Shown here in pieces: positions 46,848-55,169 of a stretch of DNA of 64,000 nt. Source of the stretch: Bacillus sp. HNG (lineage in GTDB: Bacteria > Bacillota > Bacilli > Bacillales > Bacillaceae_L); NCBI RefSeq assembly GCF_003400205.1, contig NZ_QUQV01000005.1, positions 248,001-312,000 of the forward strand, read 5' to 3'. The notes under the pieces are model-generated. The model was not told where the DNA came from. It did no database searches and worked only from the letters and a program-made list of their open reading frames with translations. The number at the start of each line of letters is the position of its first letter. The first letter of the stretch is position 1. Position numbers and translations under genes: made by a program.

Positions 46848-46861
46848 TGAAAGCGCTTCAT
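46848..46861 (-). promoter_or_regulatory. Cre-like site before ptb
   Basis: TGAAAGCGCTTCAT on the + strand holds the strong cre core AAAGCGCTT, with three end mismatches to the consensus. It sits between the activator site and the -24 element, so CcpA binding could hinder looping. It nearly equals the site before mce. Confidence 0.5.
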
Positions 46862-46888
46862 TTGTGACCTATTTTATAAAACCCAGTA

Positions 46889-46918
46889 TGCAACTTCTTG
46901 CATTTTTTGCAAAAAATT
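46889..46918 (-). promoter_or_regulatory. Probable BkdR upstream activating sequence
   Basis: TTGCATTTTTTGCAA (46898-46912) is an inverted repeat with further TGCAA/TTGC words on both sides. It lies about 65-80 bp upstream of the -24 element, the right range for a sigma-54 activator, and directly after the bkdR stop codon. Confidence 0.55.
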
Positions 46919-46925
46919 GCGTGCT

Positions 46926-48647
46926 TTAATTTGCAATATTATATTTTTCCAACTTATAATAAAGACTCCTAAGCGATATCCCTAGCGATTTGGCAGCAGC
47001 CGTCTTATTTCCACCATTCAAATCCAATACCTCTGAAATAACTTTTGCCTCGTACTTCTCCACTATGTCCGATAAAGGGACATCCTTAATTTCAGTTTCA
47101 GGTAAGGATTGACTAGAATTGGCTTTTTCTTTTGAATTATGTAGGGGTTGGATATGCTTTACATCAATTAGTCTTTCCTGATAATTCATAAAGATTACGG
47201 CTCGTCCTAAGACGTTTTCAAGCTCTCTCACATTACCAGGCCAATCATAACCATATAAATAATAAATCGCTTCTTCTGTTAATCCCTCAACAGTCCGACC
47301 GTAATCCTGATTTATCTTAACTAGTAAATGCTCCGCGAGTGGTTTGATATCTTGTTTTCTCATCCTTAGTGAAGGGATGTGAATGGGTATTTTGTTAATT
47401 CGATAGTAGAGATCCTCGCGAAAAGTTCCATTTCCAATACTTTTTTCTAAATTTACATTTGTTGCTGCGATGATTCTTACATCGATTGGAATGGACTTCG
47501 TTCCCCCTACTCTCCTGATTTCTCTTTCCTGCAAAACCCTTAATAATTTCGCTTGGGTATTTAAGGATAATTCGCCAATTTCATCTAAGAATATACTGCC
47601 ATTGTTCGCTTCTTCAAAAATGCCACGTTTTCCGCCGCGCTTTGCTCCGGAAAATGCACCTTCTTCATATCCAAAAAGCTCACTTTCTAACAGTGATTCT
47701 GAGATTGCAGCACAGTTCACACGAACAAACTTATTATATTTCCGCTTACTTTCATTATGTATCGCATGTGCAAACAATTCTTTGCCCGTCCCAGACTCGC
47801 CTCTGAGTAATACAGTGGCTGGGGTTTTTGCACCAAGCTTCGCTTGTTCAATTGCAATTTCCATTTCTTCTGATGAACCAATAATATCATCAAACGTATA
47901 TTTTGCTTCAAGGGAACGTATGATATGCCTTGCTCGGTTCAATTCAGATGTGAGCTGACTGATTTCAGACACATCGTGAATAACTCCTACACTTCCTTTA
48001 AGCTTGCCATCAACAATGACTGGCGCAACATTTACAATTACATCTTTATCGTGAGGTCCCACTTTCATCCGGGCACCTCTTACAGGTCTTCTCGTTTTCA
48101 ACACCTGCATGTGCATACTTTCTCCTTCAGAAATATCTGCATTTGCAGGCTTCCCAATGACCTGCTCCTTTTCAAGCCCCGTGATTCGTGTGTATGCACG
48201 GTTTATTAAAATTCCATTCCCGTTCTCATCCACAACCGATATAGCTTCATCAGAGGACTGGATGATTGCTTCAAGCATTGTTTGAATCTCTTTTAAATTT
48301 GTAATTTCTTCAGCAAGATTGACAACTTCAGTAATATCTTTAAAAACAGCAAATGCACCAAGTAGCATTCCTGACTCATTGACCACTGGAATTCGAGTTG
48401 TAATAATTTTTCGTCCATTTTCTAGAACAAATTCTTGGTTAACTTCAATCGCCCTTGTTGAAAGAATCTCTGGCAATCGGCTATCAGGAATGCATTCATA
48501 AATATGCTTACCAATAGCTTCCTTTTTCGAAATACCAATCATCTTTGATGCGCTATTGTTTAGTAAGATGACTTGGCTATTTATATCAATGACAATCATT
48601 CCATCATGGGTTGAATCTAAAATCAAATCTACCATAACCTTCTCCAT
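46926..48647 (-). CDS. bkdR: Sigma-54-dependent transcriptional activator BkdR
   Basis: 573 residues from the ATG at 48647 (GGGGGTGA 8 nt upstream); a longer frame to 48731 lacks a site. Two PAS domains are likely (residues ~5-110 and ~120-225, with [17 protein letters not shown] and [19 protein letters not shown]). The AAA+ domain has [15 protein letters not shown] (Walker A), GAFSGA in place of the usual GAFTGA loop, and [10 protein letters not shown] (Walker B). A Fis-type helix-turn-helix ends it ([23 protein letters not shown]). It activates the bkd operon, probably on sensing branched amino or keto acids. Confidence 0.92.
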   Translation of the reverse strand: MEKVMVDLILDSTHDGMIVIDINSQVILLNNSASKMIGISKKEAIGKHIYECIPDSRLPEILSTRAIEVNQEFVLENGRKIITTRIPVVNESGMLLGAFAVFKDITEVVNLAEEITNLKEIQTMLEAIIQSSDEAISVVDENGNGILINRAYTRITGLEKEQVIGKPANADISEGESMHMQVLKTRRPVRGARMKVGPHDKDVIVNVAPVIVDGKLKGSVGVIHDVSEISQLTSELNRARHIIRSLEAKYTFDDIIGSSEEMEIAIEQAKLGAKTPATVLLRGESGTGKELFAHAIHNESKRKYNKFVRVNCAAISESLLESELFGYEEGAFSGAKRGGKRGIFEEANNGSIFLDEIGELSLNTQAKLLRVLQEREIRRVGGTKSIPIDVRIIAATNVNLEKSIGNGTFREDLYYRINKIPIHIPSLRMRKQDIKPLAEHLLVKINQDYGRTVEGLTEEAIYYLYGYDWPGNVRELENVLGRAVIFMNYQERLIDVKHIQPLHNSKEKANSSQSLPETEIKDVPLSDIVEKYEAKVISEVLDLNGGNKTAAAKSLGISLRSLYYKLEKYNIAN

Positions 48648-48759
48648 AACCACAGTCACCCCCCAATCACACGGTAAAGAGTTTTGCAATTTTTTACATA
48701 CTCTTATTATTCCCTTTGCAAAATTATGCACACATTTATAATAACCTTAAACCTTCATC

Positions 48760-48787
48760 TTGACAAATTTTTTGAATAGCTTACATT
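48760..48787 (+). promoter_or_regulatory. Promoter of yqzF
   Basis: TTGACA (48760-48765), 16 bp, TACATT (48782-48787). It starts transcription about 30 bp before the small membrane-protein gene. Confidence 0.55.
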
Positions 48788-48823
48788 TAATATAGAAGTC
48801 AATTTGCGAAAGGATTTTATACT

Positions 48824-49087
48824 ATGCAACGAATACTGGCTCTAATCGTGCTACTAATACCTGGCATTATTGCAGGGATTGGAATTAAATTTATGAGGGA
48901 TATGTTTTTCGGTGTGTTACATAGCCCAATTCCATCCTTAATGGTACAATTTATTATCGGTCTTATTTTCTTCTTAGCAGGTTTATCCTTTATCGGCGGA
49001 TTCATTCTTCACCGTGACCGTAAACGTAATAAAGTTCAAGAAAAATTTCAAAAAGAAAGCTCCCCTGTTGGAGAGCAAAATAAATAA
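48824..49087 (+). CDS. yqzF: Small membrane protein, DUF2627 family (YqzF-like)
   Basis: 87 residues with two membrane helices (ILALIVLLIPGIIAGIGIKFM and FIIGLIFFLAGLSFIGGFIL) and a basic tail beginning HRDRKRNKVQEKF. The pattern IPGxxAxxGIKxMRD...GGF-HRDRKRN is that of the Bacillus YqzF/DUF2627 family, whose gene also sits near bkdR in B. subtilis. The function is unknown. GCGAAAGGA precedes the ATG. Divergent from bkdR; a palindromic terminator follows. Confidence 0.85.
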   Translation: MQRILALIVLLIPGIIAGIGIKFMRDMFFGVLHSPIPSLMVQFIIGLIFFLAGLSFIGGFILHRDRKRNKVQEKFQKESSPVGEQNK

Positions 49088-49113
49088 TCCTGCTAAATTT
49101 AGCAGGATTTTAT
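49086..49113 (+). terminator. Terminator of yqzF
   Basis: AATCCTGCTAAATTTAGCAGGATT (given here as arms AATCCTGCTAAA and TTTAGCAGGATT) is a perfect inverted repeat followed by TTATG. It overlaps the stop codon. Confidence 0.8.
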
Positions 49114-49153
49114 GTTTAAAAAGAAAGTATAAAAATTTTTATTTAGTATTCGA

Positions 49154-49274
49154 TGTCTAGCTCCAGACGCCAGAGGCTCTATTGTCTAAGCCAATCGCTT
49201 TAGAAGGCAAAAAGCGCGTTCTGTCAACGCTCGTCTTTTGCTTGTCGCCGATAGGAAGGCGCCTTGCGTTTTTC
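49154..49274. repeat. Dispersed-type intergenic repeat F (TGTCTAGCTCC ... GCGTTTTTC)
   Basis: This 121-bp non-coding stretch begins TGTCTAGCTCCAGACGCC and ends AAGGCGCCTTGCGTTTTTC, with an inner AAGGCAAAAAGCG / CGCTCGTCTTTTGC hairpin. I recall the opening and closing words as common intergenic repeats in Bacillus genomes. There is only one copy here, so the call rests on that memory. It abuts element D. Confidence 0.5.
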
Positions 49275-49279
49275 TTATT

Positions 49280-49565
49280 GGGTCATTTCTAAAAGATTGT
49301 TGCTTTTAAAACATAGGGTGATTTCCGCTTCTGGTTCTCGCTTTCCGCGGGCGATCCGCAAGCCTCCTCGTTTCACTGCGGGGTCTCGCTTGGATCGCTA
49401 TTCCCGCAGGACGTTGAGCTTGCTTCCTTGAAATTTCACCACTCGAAGAAAATGCGTGCATTTTCGAGGATCTCGTACCATCCGCTGAAATCACAGGAAG
49501 GTCAATAATTACTATTTTCCTTCGCACAATCTTATCCAAAAACAACAAAGTTTACGAAAACAGCC
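49280..49565. mobile_element. Non-autonomous repeat element, copy D (8-bp target duplication)
   Basis: A 286-bp element. The left end GGGTCATTTCTAAAAG and the right end, inverted GGCTGTTTTCGTAAAC, are imperfect terminal inverted repeats that continue into GATTGTTGCT / CTTTGTTGTT. TTCTTATT flanks it perfectly at 49272-49279 and 49566-49573. The core lies inverted relative to the termini when compared with copy C. A hairpin GAAAATGC/GCATTTTC (49448-49465) is shared with element B. The right duplication contains the glpQ stop codon. No protein is encoded. Confidence 0.83.
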
Positions 49566-49568
49566 TTC

Positions 49569-50300
49569 TTATTTTAGCAAAGCTTTCGCCTTTTTTGGAT
49601 AATCTGTGATGATTGCAGAACATCCGAAATCAATAAATTGTTTCATTTTCTTTTCATCATTTACTGTAAACGGACGAACCGCAATACCATTCCGCTTCGA
49701 CTCTTCAATTATTTCTTTATTAATCGTTTGATGATACGGATGGATGCCGTTTGTACGCAGACGTTTTGCGTATTTCCATGGCTCGTAAAGACCCTCCATA
49801 TATAGAATAGCCAAATCAATTGTCCTCGATAAGCGTCTACATTTTACTAAACTGTAATGATTAAAGCTAGATAGCACAATTCGATCTTCTATTCTGTAGT
49901 CATGTATCATCTTCAAGGTTTTCTCCTCTATGCCTCTATAAGAAACTAATCCAGTCTTAAATTCAACGTTGATAAGCAGTTCGTTTGATTTTGCCCAATC
50001 AAACACCTCATCAAGGGTTGGAATGCTGCAAGTTCCGTACTTATCCTTAAATTTATAGCTTACATCCATTTTTTTGAGTTGGTTTAATGTAAAATCTTTA
50101 ACCCATCCCTTATTTTCTCCATTTGTCGTTCGGTTTACGGTTTCATCGTGGATGACAACAATAACACCGTCTTTCGTCATTTGAATATCTAATTCAATAC
50201 CATCAGCACCAACTCTTGCCGCTTCTTTAAATGAGATCATTGTGTTTTCCGGATGTGTTCCAGCCGAACCTCGATGCCCAAAAATTTTCGTACTCATCAT
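49569..50300 (-). CDS. Glycerophosphodiester phosphodiesterase (YqiK-like)
   Basis: 243 residues of the GDPD family. FGHRGSAGTHPENTM (residues ~6-20) holds the His and Glu, and GADGIELDIQMTKDGVIVVIHD the Glu-Asp pair and second His. The TIM barrel continues to CSAIITDYPKKA. There is no signal peptide, so it acts in the cytoplasm, cleaving glycerophosphodiesters to glycerol-3-phosphate. GGAG stands 7 nt before the first of two ATGs. Its stop codon lies within the target duplication of element D. Probably the counterpart of B. subtilis yqiK. Confidence 0.9.
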   Translation of the reverse strand: MMSTKIFGHRGSAGTHPENTMISFKEAARVGADGIELDIQMTKDGVIVVIHDETVNRTTNGENKGWVKDFTLNQLKKMDVSYKFKDKYGTCSIPTLDEVFDWAKSNELLINVEFKTGLVSYRGIEEKTLKMIHDYRIEDRIVLSSFNHYSLVKCRRLSRTIDLAILYMEGLYEPWKYAKRLRTNGIHPYHQTINKEIIEESKRNGIAVRPFTVNDEKKMKQFIDFGCSAIITDYPKKAKALLK

Positions 50301-50361
50301 TGATATTCTCCTTTTTTTGGTATACTTCCATTATAGAGTAATTTTCATAAATGGATATCGT

Positions 50362-50400
50362 AAAAAACACCGCCTTCATTGAAAGCGGTGTTTTTTGATT
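50362..50400 (-). terminator. Terminator between spo0A and glpQ-like
   Basis: AAAACACCGC pairs with GCGGTGTTTT across an 11-nt loop, with A- and T-runs on the two sides. It would end the spo0A transcript. Element C is inserted between the spo0A stop codon and this hairpin. Confidence 0.85.
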
Positions 50401-50401
50401 A

Positions 50402-50609
50402 GACTGTTTTTCGTAAACTTTGTTGTTTTTGGACACAAATGATTTCCGCTTCAGGTAGACGCTTTCCGCAGGCGTGGCTTGAGCCTCCTCGTCGCTAAAT
50501 CGCTCCTGTGGGGTCTCAAGTCTCACGCTTTTCCCGCAGGAGTCGCCACCTTCCGCTTCAATCAATAGTATTGTTTTATCCAATAGCAACATTCTTTTAG
50601 AAAAGAGCC
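50402..50609. mobile_element. Non-autonomous repeat element, copy C (8-bp target duplication)
   Basis: A 208-bp element. The left end GACTGTTTTTCGTAAAC and right end, inverted GGCTCTTTTCTAAAAG, are imperfect terminal inverted repeats extending into TTTGTTGTTTTTGGA / AATGTTGCTATTGGA. TTTGATTA flanks it perfectly at 50394-50401 and 50610-50617. The core at 50441-50564 matches copy A almost base for base in the opposite orientation. It is non-coding and lies in the 3' untranslated part of spo0A, between the stop codon and the terminator. Confidence 0.87.
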
Positions 50610-50659
50610 TTTGATTATATGACGAGTAATTAGTTCGAATTAATTTACTTCTTACCCTC

Positions 50660-51454
50660 TCAAGAGGCTTTGTGTTCAAGACGAAGTTTATCAGCAACCA
50701 TCGCGATGAATTCAGAATTTGTAGGCTTTGCTTTCGACATGCTCACTGTATAACCAAAAAGATTAGAAATAGAGTCAATGTTTCCACGGCTCCAGGCAAC
50801 TTCAATGGCATGACGAATTGCACGCTCTACGCGGCTTGCAGTGGTATTAAATTTCTTCGCAATATCTGGATACAGAACCTTTGTGATTGAGCCCAATAAT
50901 TCGATATCATTGTATACCATTGAGATTGCTTCTCTTAAGTATAGATATCCTTTTATATGTGCTGGAACGCCAATTTCGTGAATAATACTTGTAATGCTCG
51001 CGTCTAAATTTTTCGGGCTATTTTCCTGCTGAGAACGAACAAGCTGATTTGATGGATTACGTTTAATTATCGGAGCAGCCTTTCCGCTAACTTGACGGAT
51101 TCGACTCGCAAGATTTTCCATATCAAAAGGCTTTAGAATAAAGTATGCAGCACCTAAATCGACAGCCTTTTTCGTCACATCCTCCTGACCAAAAGCAGTT
51201 AACATAATAACATTAGGCTGTTTTTCAAGATTTGAATCACGTAGTTTTTCTAATACTGCTAAGCCATCTAGGTGAGGCATAATAATATCTAAAACGAGAA
51301 CATCTGGCTGTTTATCTTGAAGCATATTAAGGCAATCTTGACCATTATAGGCAACACCTAAGACTTCGATATCATCTTGGCTAGATAAATATTCATCAAG
51401 TAAATTAACCAGTTCCCTGTTATCATCAACCACACAAACTGTTATTTTTTTCAC
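50660..51454 (-). CDS. spo0A: Sporulation master regulator Spo0A
   Basis: 264 residues. The receiver domain (1-~125) has the acidic pair DD at 10-11, the phospho-acceptor Asp56 (VLVLDIIMP) and Lys in YFILKPFD. The C-terminal effector domain (~150-264) carries [21 protein letters not shown] and the recognition helix region [20 protein letters not shown]. It is the phosphorelay end point that starts sporulation. A sigma-H promoter and several 0A boxes lie upstream. The 3' untranslated region has been enlarged by element C. Confidence 0.98.
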   Translation of the reverse strand: MKKITVCVVDDNRELVNLLDEYLSSQDDIEVLGVAYNGQDCLNMLQDKQPDVLVLDIIMPHLDGLAVLEKLRDSNLEKQPNVIMLTAFGQEDVTKKAVDLGAAYFILKPFDMENLASRIRQVSGKAAPIIKRNPSNQLVRSQQENSPKNLDASITSIIHEIGVPAHIKGYLYLREAISMVYNDIELLGSITKVLYPDIAKKFNTTASRVERAIRHAIEVAWSRGNIDSISNLFGYTVSMSKAKPTNSEFIAMVADKLRLEHKAS

Positions 51455-51516
51455 TCTGTTTCCTCCTCAAGCTAAAATCCGCAAAAATTTGTCTATATAT
51501 TCTTATTCTAAAGAAA

Positions 51517-51705
51517 GAATTCGACAATGCAATAAGAATTCCTTTATTTTTTTAAAAAAATAGGAAAAATTTATTGAAAAATAATTTATTCTCCATTATA
51601 CTTAAATATTCGACTAAATACGCCATGATTTATAAATGAAATTTAGGTTTTGTCGAAAAATCTTTATTTTGATTTCATTATATAATCTCATTTAACTTTT
51701 GGCGA
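51517..51705 (-). promoter_or_regulatory. spo0A promoter region: sigma-H, sigma-A and 0A boxes
   Basis: On the - strand AAAGGAATT (51537-51545), 11 bp, GTCGAATTC (51517-51525) fits the sigma-H consensus. Further upstream TATAAT (51677-51682) with TCGCCA (51700-51705, 17 bp apart) may be the vegetative promoter. 0A boxes: TGTCGAA on - at 51520-51526, over the sigma-H -10; TGTCGAA on + at 51651-51657 within TTTTGTCGAAAAATC; and a variant at 51609-51615. This equals the two-promoter switch known from B. subtilis. Confidence 0.85.
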
Positions 51706-51726
51706 TAGAAAATGTTAGTCCAAAAA

Positions 51727-51756
51727 GAAAAGCGAGCCTATTAGCTCGCTTTTTTC
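51727..51756 (-). terminator. Terminator of spoIVB
   Basis: AAAGCGAGC / GCTCGCTTT with a 6-nt loop is followed by TCTTTTT on the - strand. It overlaps the end of spoIVB. Confidence 0.85.
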
Positions 51757-53030
51757 TGTTCCTTCTTATAAATATCAATACCCGCTTCACTTAACATCCA
51801 TTCAATATGCACACCATATCCGCTTGTCGGATCATTTACGAATACATGTGTAACTGCACCAATCAATTTGCCGTCTTGGATGATTGGGCTACCGCTCATA
51901 CCTTGAACAATACCACCTGTTTTTTCTAAGAGTCGTTTATCCGTTATTTTAACAACCATTCCTTTTGTAGCAGGAATTTTTTGAGGAACAGCACTTACAA
52001 TTTCTATGTCAAATTCCTCAACTTTATCATTTTCCACGACTGTTAAAATCTTTGCGGGTCCCGGCTTAACTTGATGTGAAAGCGCAATTGGTAGCGGCTT
52101 ATCCATAATGCCGTTATTCACTTGTTTATTTAATTCACCAAAGATACCAAAGGGACTATTCCGTTTAATGTTCCCTATGATTTCCTTATCGGCTGAAAAA
52201 CGTGCTAGCTTTTCACCTGGATCACCATTACTTCCTTTTTCAATGGAGGTAACGGTTGATCTTACAATTTGTCCATCTGATACCACGATTGGTTCTTTCG
52301 TATCCATATCGGAGATAACATGGCCTAACGCCCCATATTTTTTTGTTTCAGGGTGGTAGAAAGTCATTGTTCCAATACCAGCAGCTGAATCACGTATATA
52401 CAGCCCTATTCGATATGCCTCATCATTTTTATCCTTTAGTGGCATAAGCTTTGTCTTGATATCCTCGTTGTCTCGAACAATTACTAAGTCTAACGGTTCA
52501 CCTGTCTTACCAGATTCTTGAACAAATGGTCCAACATCACTCATTTTATCAATTTTTTTACCGTTAATTTCTTTAATGATGTCACCCACCTGTACTCCAG
52601 CAATTTCACCTGGGGACTTTTTACCATCATCTGTTTCAATTTGGTGGTGACCAACAACCAGCACACCTAGCGTATTCAGTTTCACCCCTATTGATTGCCC
52701 ACCAGGAATCACTCTAAAATCTGATAAAACATTAACATTTACTTTTTTGACTGGAATACCTGCGAACTCAACCATCATCTCTCCTTCACCGCTTTCTTTT
52801 GCAGCAACAGAGATTTGTTGATCATCGGTAGCAGATGAAAAGGCATAACTCGAATCTTGAATCGTTGTCGTGACTGGTAATGTAGATTGAACTGTGAAAT
52901 CTTGGCCTTCAAACAAAATAAGGTGTTTAGGAATTTCTATATAATCTTTTAGTGGCTTGGAAAACCCTAAAGCCATTATTGAAACAAGGAGAAATGTACC
53001 AATTATATATCTAATTTTATCTATTTTCAT
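51741..53030 (-). CDS. spoIVB: SpoIVB serine peptidase (S55 family)
   Basis: 429 residues. The N-terminal helix ([17 protein letters not shown]) targets it out of the forespore. A PDZ domain lies around residues 100-185 ([15 protein letters not shown] ... [22 protein letters not shown]). The S55 peptidase part has a His in [10 protein letters not shown] and the nucleophile Ser in [15 protein letters not shown] (near residue 380). It signals between forespore and mother cell to trigger pro-sigma-K processing. GGAG precedes the ATG. Repeat element E ends only 31 bp upstream, where a forespore promoter is expected. Confidence 0.96.
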   Translation of the reverse strand: MKIDKIRYIIGTFLLVSIMALGFSKPLKDYIEIPKHLILFEGQDFTVQSTLPVTTTIQDSSYAFSSATDDQQISVAAKESGEGEMMVEFAGIPVKKVNVNVLSDFRVIPGGQSIGVKLNTLGVLVVGHHQIETDDGKKSPGEIAGVQVGDIIKEINGKKIDKMSDVGPFVQESGKTGEPLDLVIVRDNEDIKTKLMPLKDKNDEAYRIGLYIRDSAAGIGTMTFYHPETKKYGALGHVISDMDTKEPIVVSDGQIVRSTVTSIEKGSNGDPGEKLARFSADKEIIGNIKRNSPFGIFGELNKQVNNGIMDKPLPIALSHQVKPGPAKILTVVENDKVEEFDIEIVSAVPQKIPATKGMVVKITDKRLLEKTGGIVQGMSGSPIIQDGKLIGAVTHVFVNDPTSGYGVHIEWMLSEAGIDIYKKEQKKAS

Positions 53031-53061
53031 TTATTTTTCACTCTCCTCGCTCCTATCCCAT

Positions 53062-53275
53062 GCCATAACATGAATCAAATGCGCCTTAGCGTATTTGCCG
53101 CCCGATTTTTTTAGGCCCACACGAGGTGGGTCACAAAGACGTTGCCACAGGAAGTGGCGTTCTTAGTCTTTGATCTTACGTCCCGAAAAATTTCATTTGA
53201 AAAATCGTGGCATCCGCCGGAGGCTTAACTTTTATTCAGACAGGGTTGGAAACCCGACTGAATAAAAGTTATGGC
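53062..53275. mobile_element. Repeat element E upstream of spoIVB
   Basis: A 214-bp non-coding block bounded by GCCATAAC (53062-53069) and GTTATGGC (53268-53275). It holds the two-hairpin module at 53116-53172 and, at 53227-53270, a long hairpin with 13-bp arms AACTTTTATTCAG / CTGAATAAAAGTT plus an inner GGGTT/AACCC. A GCGGATG-CACGA stretch (- strand) also resembles element D. I see no target duplication, so its mobility is inferred from the shared modules. Confidence 0.6.
53116..53172 (-). repeat. Two-hairpin module within element E
   Basis: Read on the - strand: CAAAGAC pairs with GTCTTTG around GCCAC/GTGGC, and a second hairpin CCCAC/GTGGG follows. The layout and loops equal the module at 28640-28697, while several stem positions differ in a paired way. 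Confidence 0.75.
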
Positions 53276-53325
53276 TACATTCTATAATTTGACCTTTCAG
53301 AGCAACATTTATAACTGCTATGAGA

Positions 53326-53352
53326 TTAAAAAAGCTACCCAATTTGGATAGC
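53326..53352 (-). terminator. Terminator of recN
   Basis: GCTATCC / GGGTAGC with a 5-nt loop is followed by TTTTTT on the - strand, 78 bp past the recN stop. Confidence 0.8.
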
Positions 53353-53429
53353 ATTACAAATAAAAATCGCTCTTAACTTTGTATAAAGCTACTCATTCTT
53401 CACATCCATCTCGAGTTGGCCTAACCTAT

Positions 53430-55139
53430 TCAATGATTTACCATTTGACGTGCAAGTTTGCTTTCTTTTGCAAGGCTTAATAATTCTTTTGCATGCTCTT
53501 TCGTTAAATCTGTGATTTCAACTCCGGAAATCATACGGCTAATCTCTTTAATTTTTTCGGTTTCATCTAGGGAAGTAACTGAGGTTGTAGTTCTTCCTTG
53601 TACTGTTTCTTTTGTAATAAATAAATGGGTATCAGCCATTGCCGCAACCTGTGGAAGGTGGGAAATACAAAGTACCTGGGAGTTTACAGAAATACCATAA
53701 ATTTTTTCTGCAATTGCTTGAGCAACGCGGCCACTTACACCAGTATCTACTTCATCAAATATGATGGAAGTAACACCTTGATGTTTTGAGAATATACTCT
53801 TAATCGCCAGCATAATCCTAGAGAGTTCTCCACCTGAAGCAATTTTTGCCAAAGGCTTGAGTGGTTCACCAGGATTTGTAGAAATATAAAATTCAATATC
53901 ATCTTTCCCATTTAGAGTGAATTTAATAGGTGTATCTTCAAAAAAATTAATATCGAATTTCGCTTTTTCCATATACAGGTCTTTCAATTCCTGTGTTATT
54001 TTACCAATAAGCTCTTTTGCTAGCTTTTTTCGAATCTGTGAAACATTTTCGGACTCAAGCTTCACATCTTCTAGAATGGATTCGAGTTCTTCTTTTAGCT
54101 TTCCAATATGTTGCTCACGATTTTGAATAGTGTCGATTTCATCCTCAATCTTCGCAGCATATTCGAGAATTTCCTCAACGGATTGTCCATATTTCCGCTT
54201 TAACTGTGCAATTTCATTCAAACGACCTTCAATAAAATCAAGTCTTGCTGGGTCAAACTCTAATTGATCTAATTGGTCGCGGATTTTATAAGAAATTTCC
54301 TCTAACAAATAAAAGCTATTAGAGATTGTCTCATGTATGTTCTTTAATTCTTTATCAATATCCATTACAGTTTCAGCTTGATTCATGGCTAGCCCCACCC
54401 AGTCAAGACCTTTTTGGTCTCCATATAGAGCGTTATAGCTATTTTGAAGTGATTTATAAATCTTTTCATAATTTGAAATCTTATTTCTTTCTTCTGTTAG
54501 TTCCACATCTTCATTAGGCTTCAGATCCGCTTTTCCAATCTCATTTAATTGAAATTGGATTAAATCAAGACGATGGGCCAACTCTTGCTCATTTTCATTA
54601 AAGCTTTTTAAGCGTTGCTTCACATGTAAAAAATCCTTATATACGGCTAGGTATTCCTGTAATGCCTGTTTAAGCGTATCTCCACCGTATTGGTCAAGCA
54701 TATAGATATGTTGTTCCTGATTCATCAAATCCTGGTGTTCATGCTGTCCATGAATGTCGATTAATGTTCTTCCAAATTCACGAAGAATGGAAATGGTCAC
54801 GAGCTTCCCATTAATTCTACAGACACTTTTTCCAGATTTTGAAATATCTCTCCGTAAAACAACCATTCCCTCGCTAATTTCAATCCCAAATTCCATAGCT
54901 TTTGTGTAACAAGGGTGATTGTCATCTTCAATTAAAAAGAGACCTTCAATTTCTGCACGTTCTTCTCCATATCGTACAAATTCAACGGAACCTCTACCAC
55001 CAACCAATAAATGAATGGCATCAATGATGATGGATTTCCCCGCTCCTGTTTCACCTGTCAAAACAGTTAAACCTTTTTCTAATGAAATCGAAAGAGATTC
55101 AATAATGGCGAAATTCTTTATTGATAGTTCTGCTAACAA
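53430..55139 (-). CDS. recN: DNA repair protein RecN
   Basis: 569 residues, SMC-like. Walker A LTGETGAGKSIIIDAIHLL is near residues 28-46. Two long coiled-coil arms fill the middle (~160-360). The C-terminal lobe has KIASGGELSRIMLAIKSI (signature), SIIFDEVDTGVSGRVAQAI (Walker B) and CISHLPQVAAMADTHLFI. It works early in double-strand break repair. It starts 30 bp after argR, as in B. subtilis, and may be transcribed with it. No LexA box was seen before it. Confidence 0.96.
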   Translation of the reverse strand: MLAELSIKNFAIIESLSISLEKGLTVLTGETGAGKSIIIDAIHLLVGGRGSVEFVRYGEERAEIEGLFLIEDDNHPCYTKAMEFGIEISEGMVVLRRDISKSGKSVCRINGKLVTISILREFGRTLIDIHGQHEHQDLMNQEQHIYMLDQYGGDTLKQALQEYLAVYKDFLHVKQRLKSFNENEQELAHRLDLIQFQLNEIGKADLKPNEDVELTEERNKISNYEKIYKSLQNSYNALYGDQKGLDWVGLAMNQAETVMDIDKELKNIHETISNSFYLLEEISYKIRDQLDQLEFDPARLDFIEGRLNEIAQLKRKYGQSVEEILEYAAKIEDEIDTIQNREQHIGKLKEELESILEDVKLESENVSQIRKKLAKELIGKITQELKDLYMEKAKFDINFFEDTPIKFTLNGKDDIEFYISTNPGEPLKPLAKIASGGELSRIMLAIKSIFSKHQGVTSIIFDEVDTGVSGRVAQAIAEKIYGISVNSQVLCISHLPQVAAMADTHLFITKETVQGRTTTSVTSLDETEKIKEISRMISGVEITDLTKEHAKELLSLAKESKLARQMVNH

Positions 55140-55169
55140 TTCCTACACCTCCTCTTCCACTTTCTCGCG

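Noticed and set aside
47470-47958. 162-codon + strand frame opposite bkdR
   Set aside because: It is a shadow of the conserved AAA+ coding sequence on the other strand.
50227-50697. 156-codon frame across element C and the start of glpQ
   Set aside because: It overlaps the glpQ and spo0A ends on the same strand, lacks a start site and is a by-product of the repeat.
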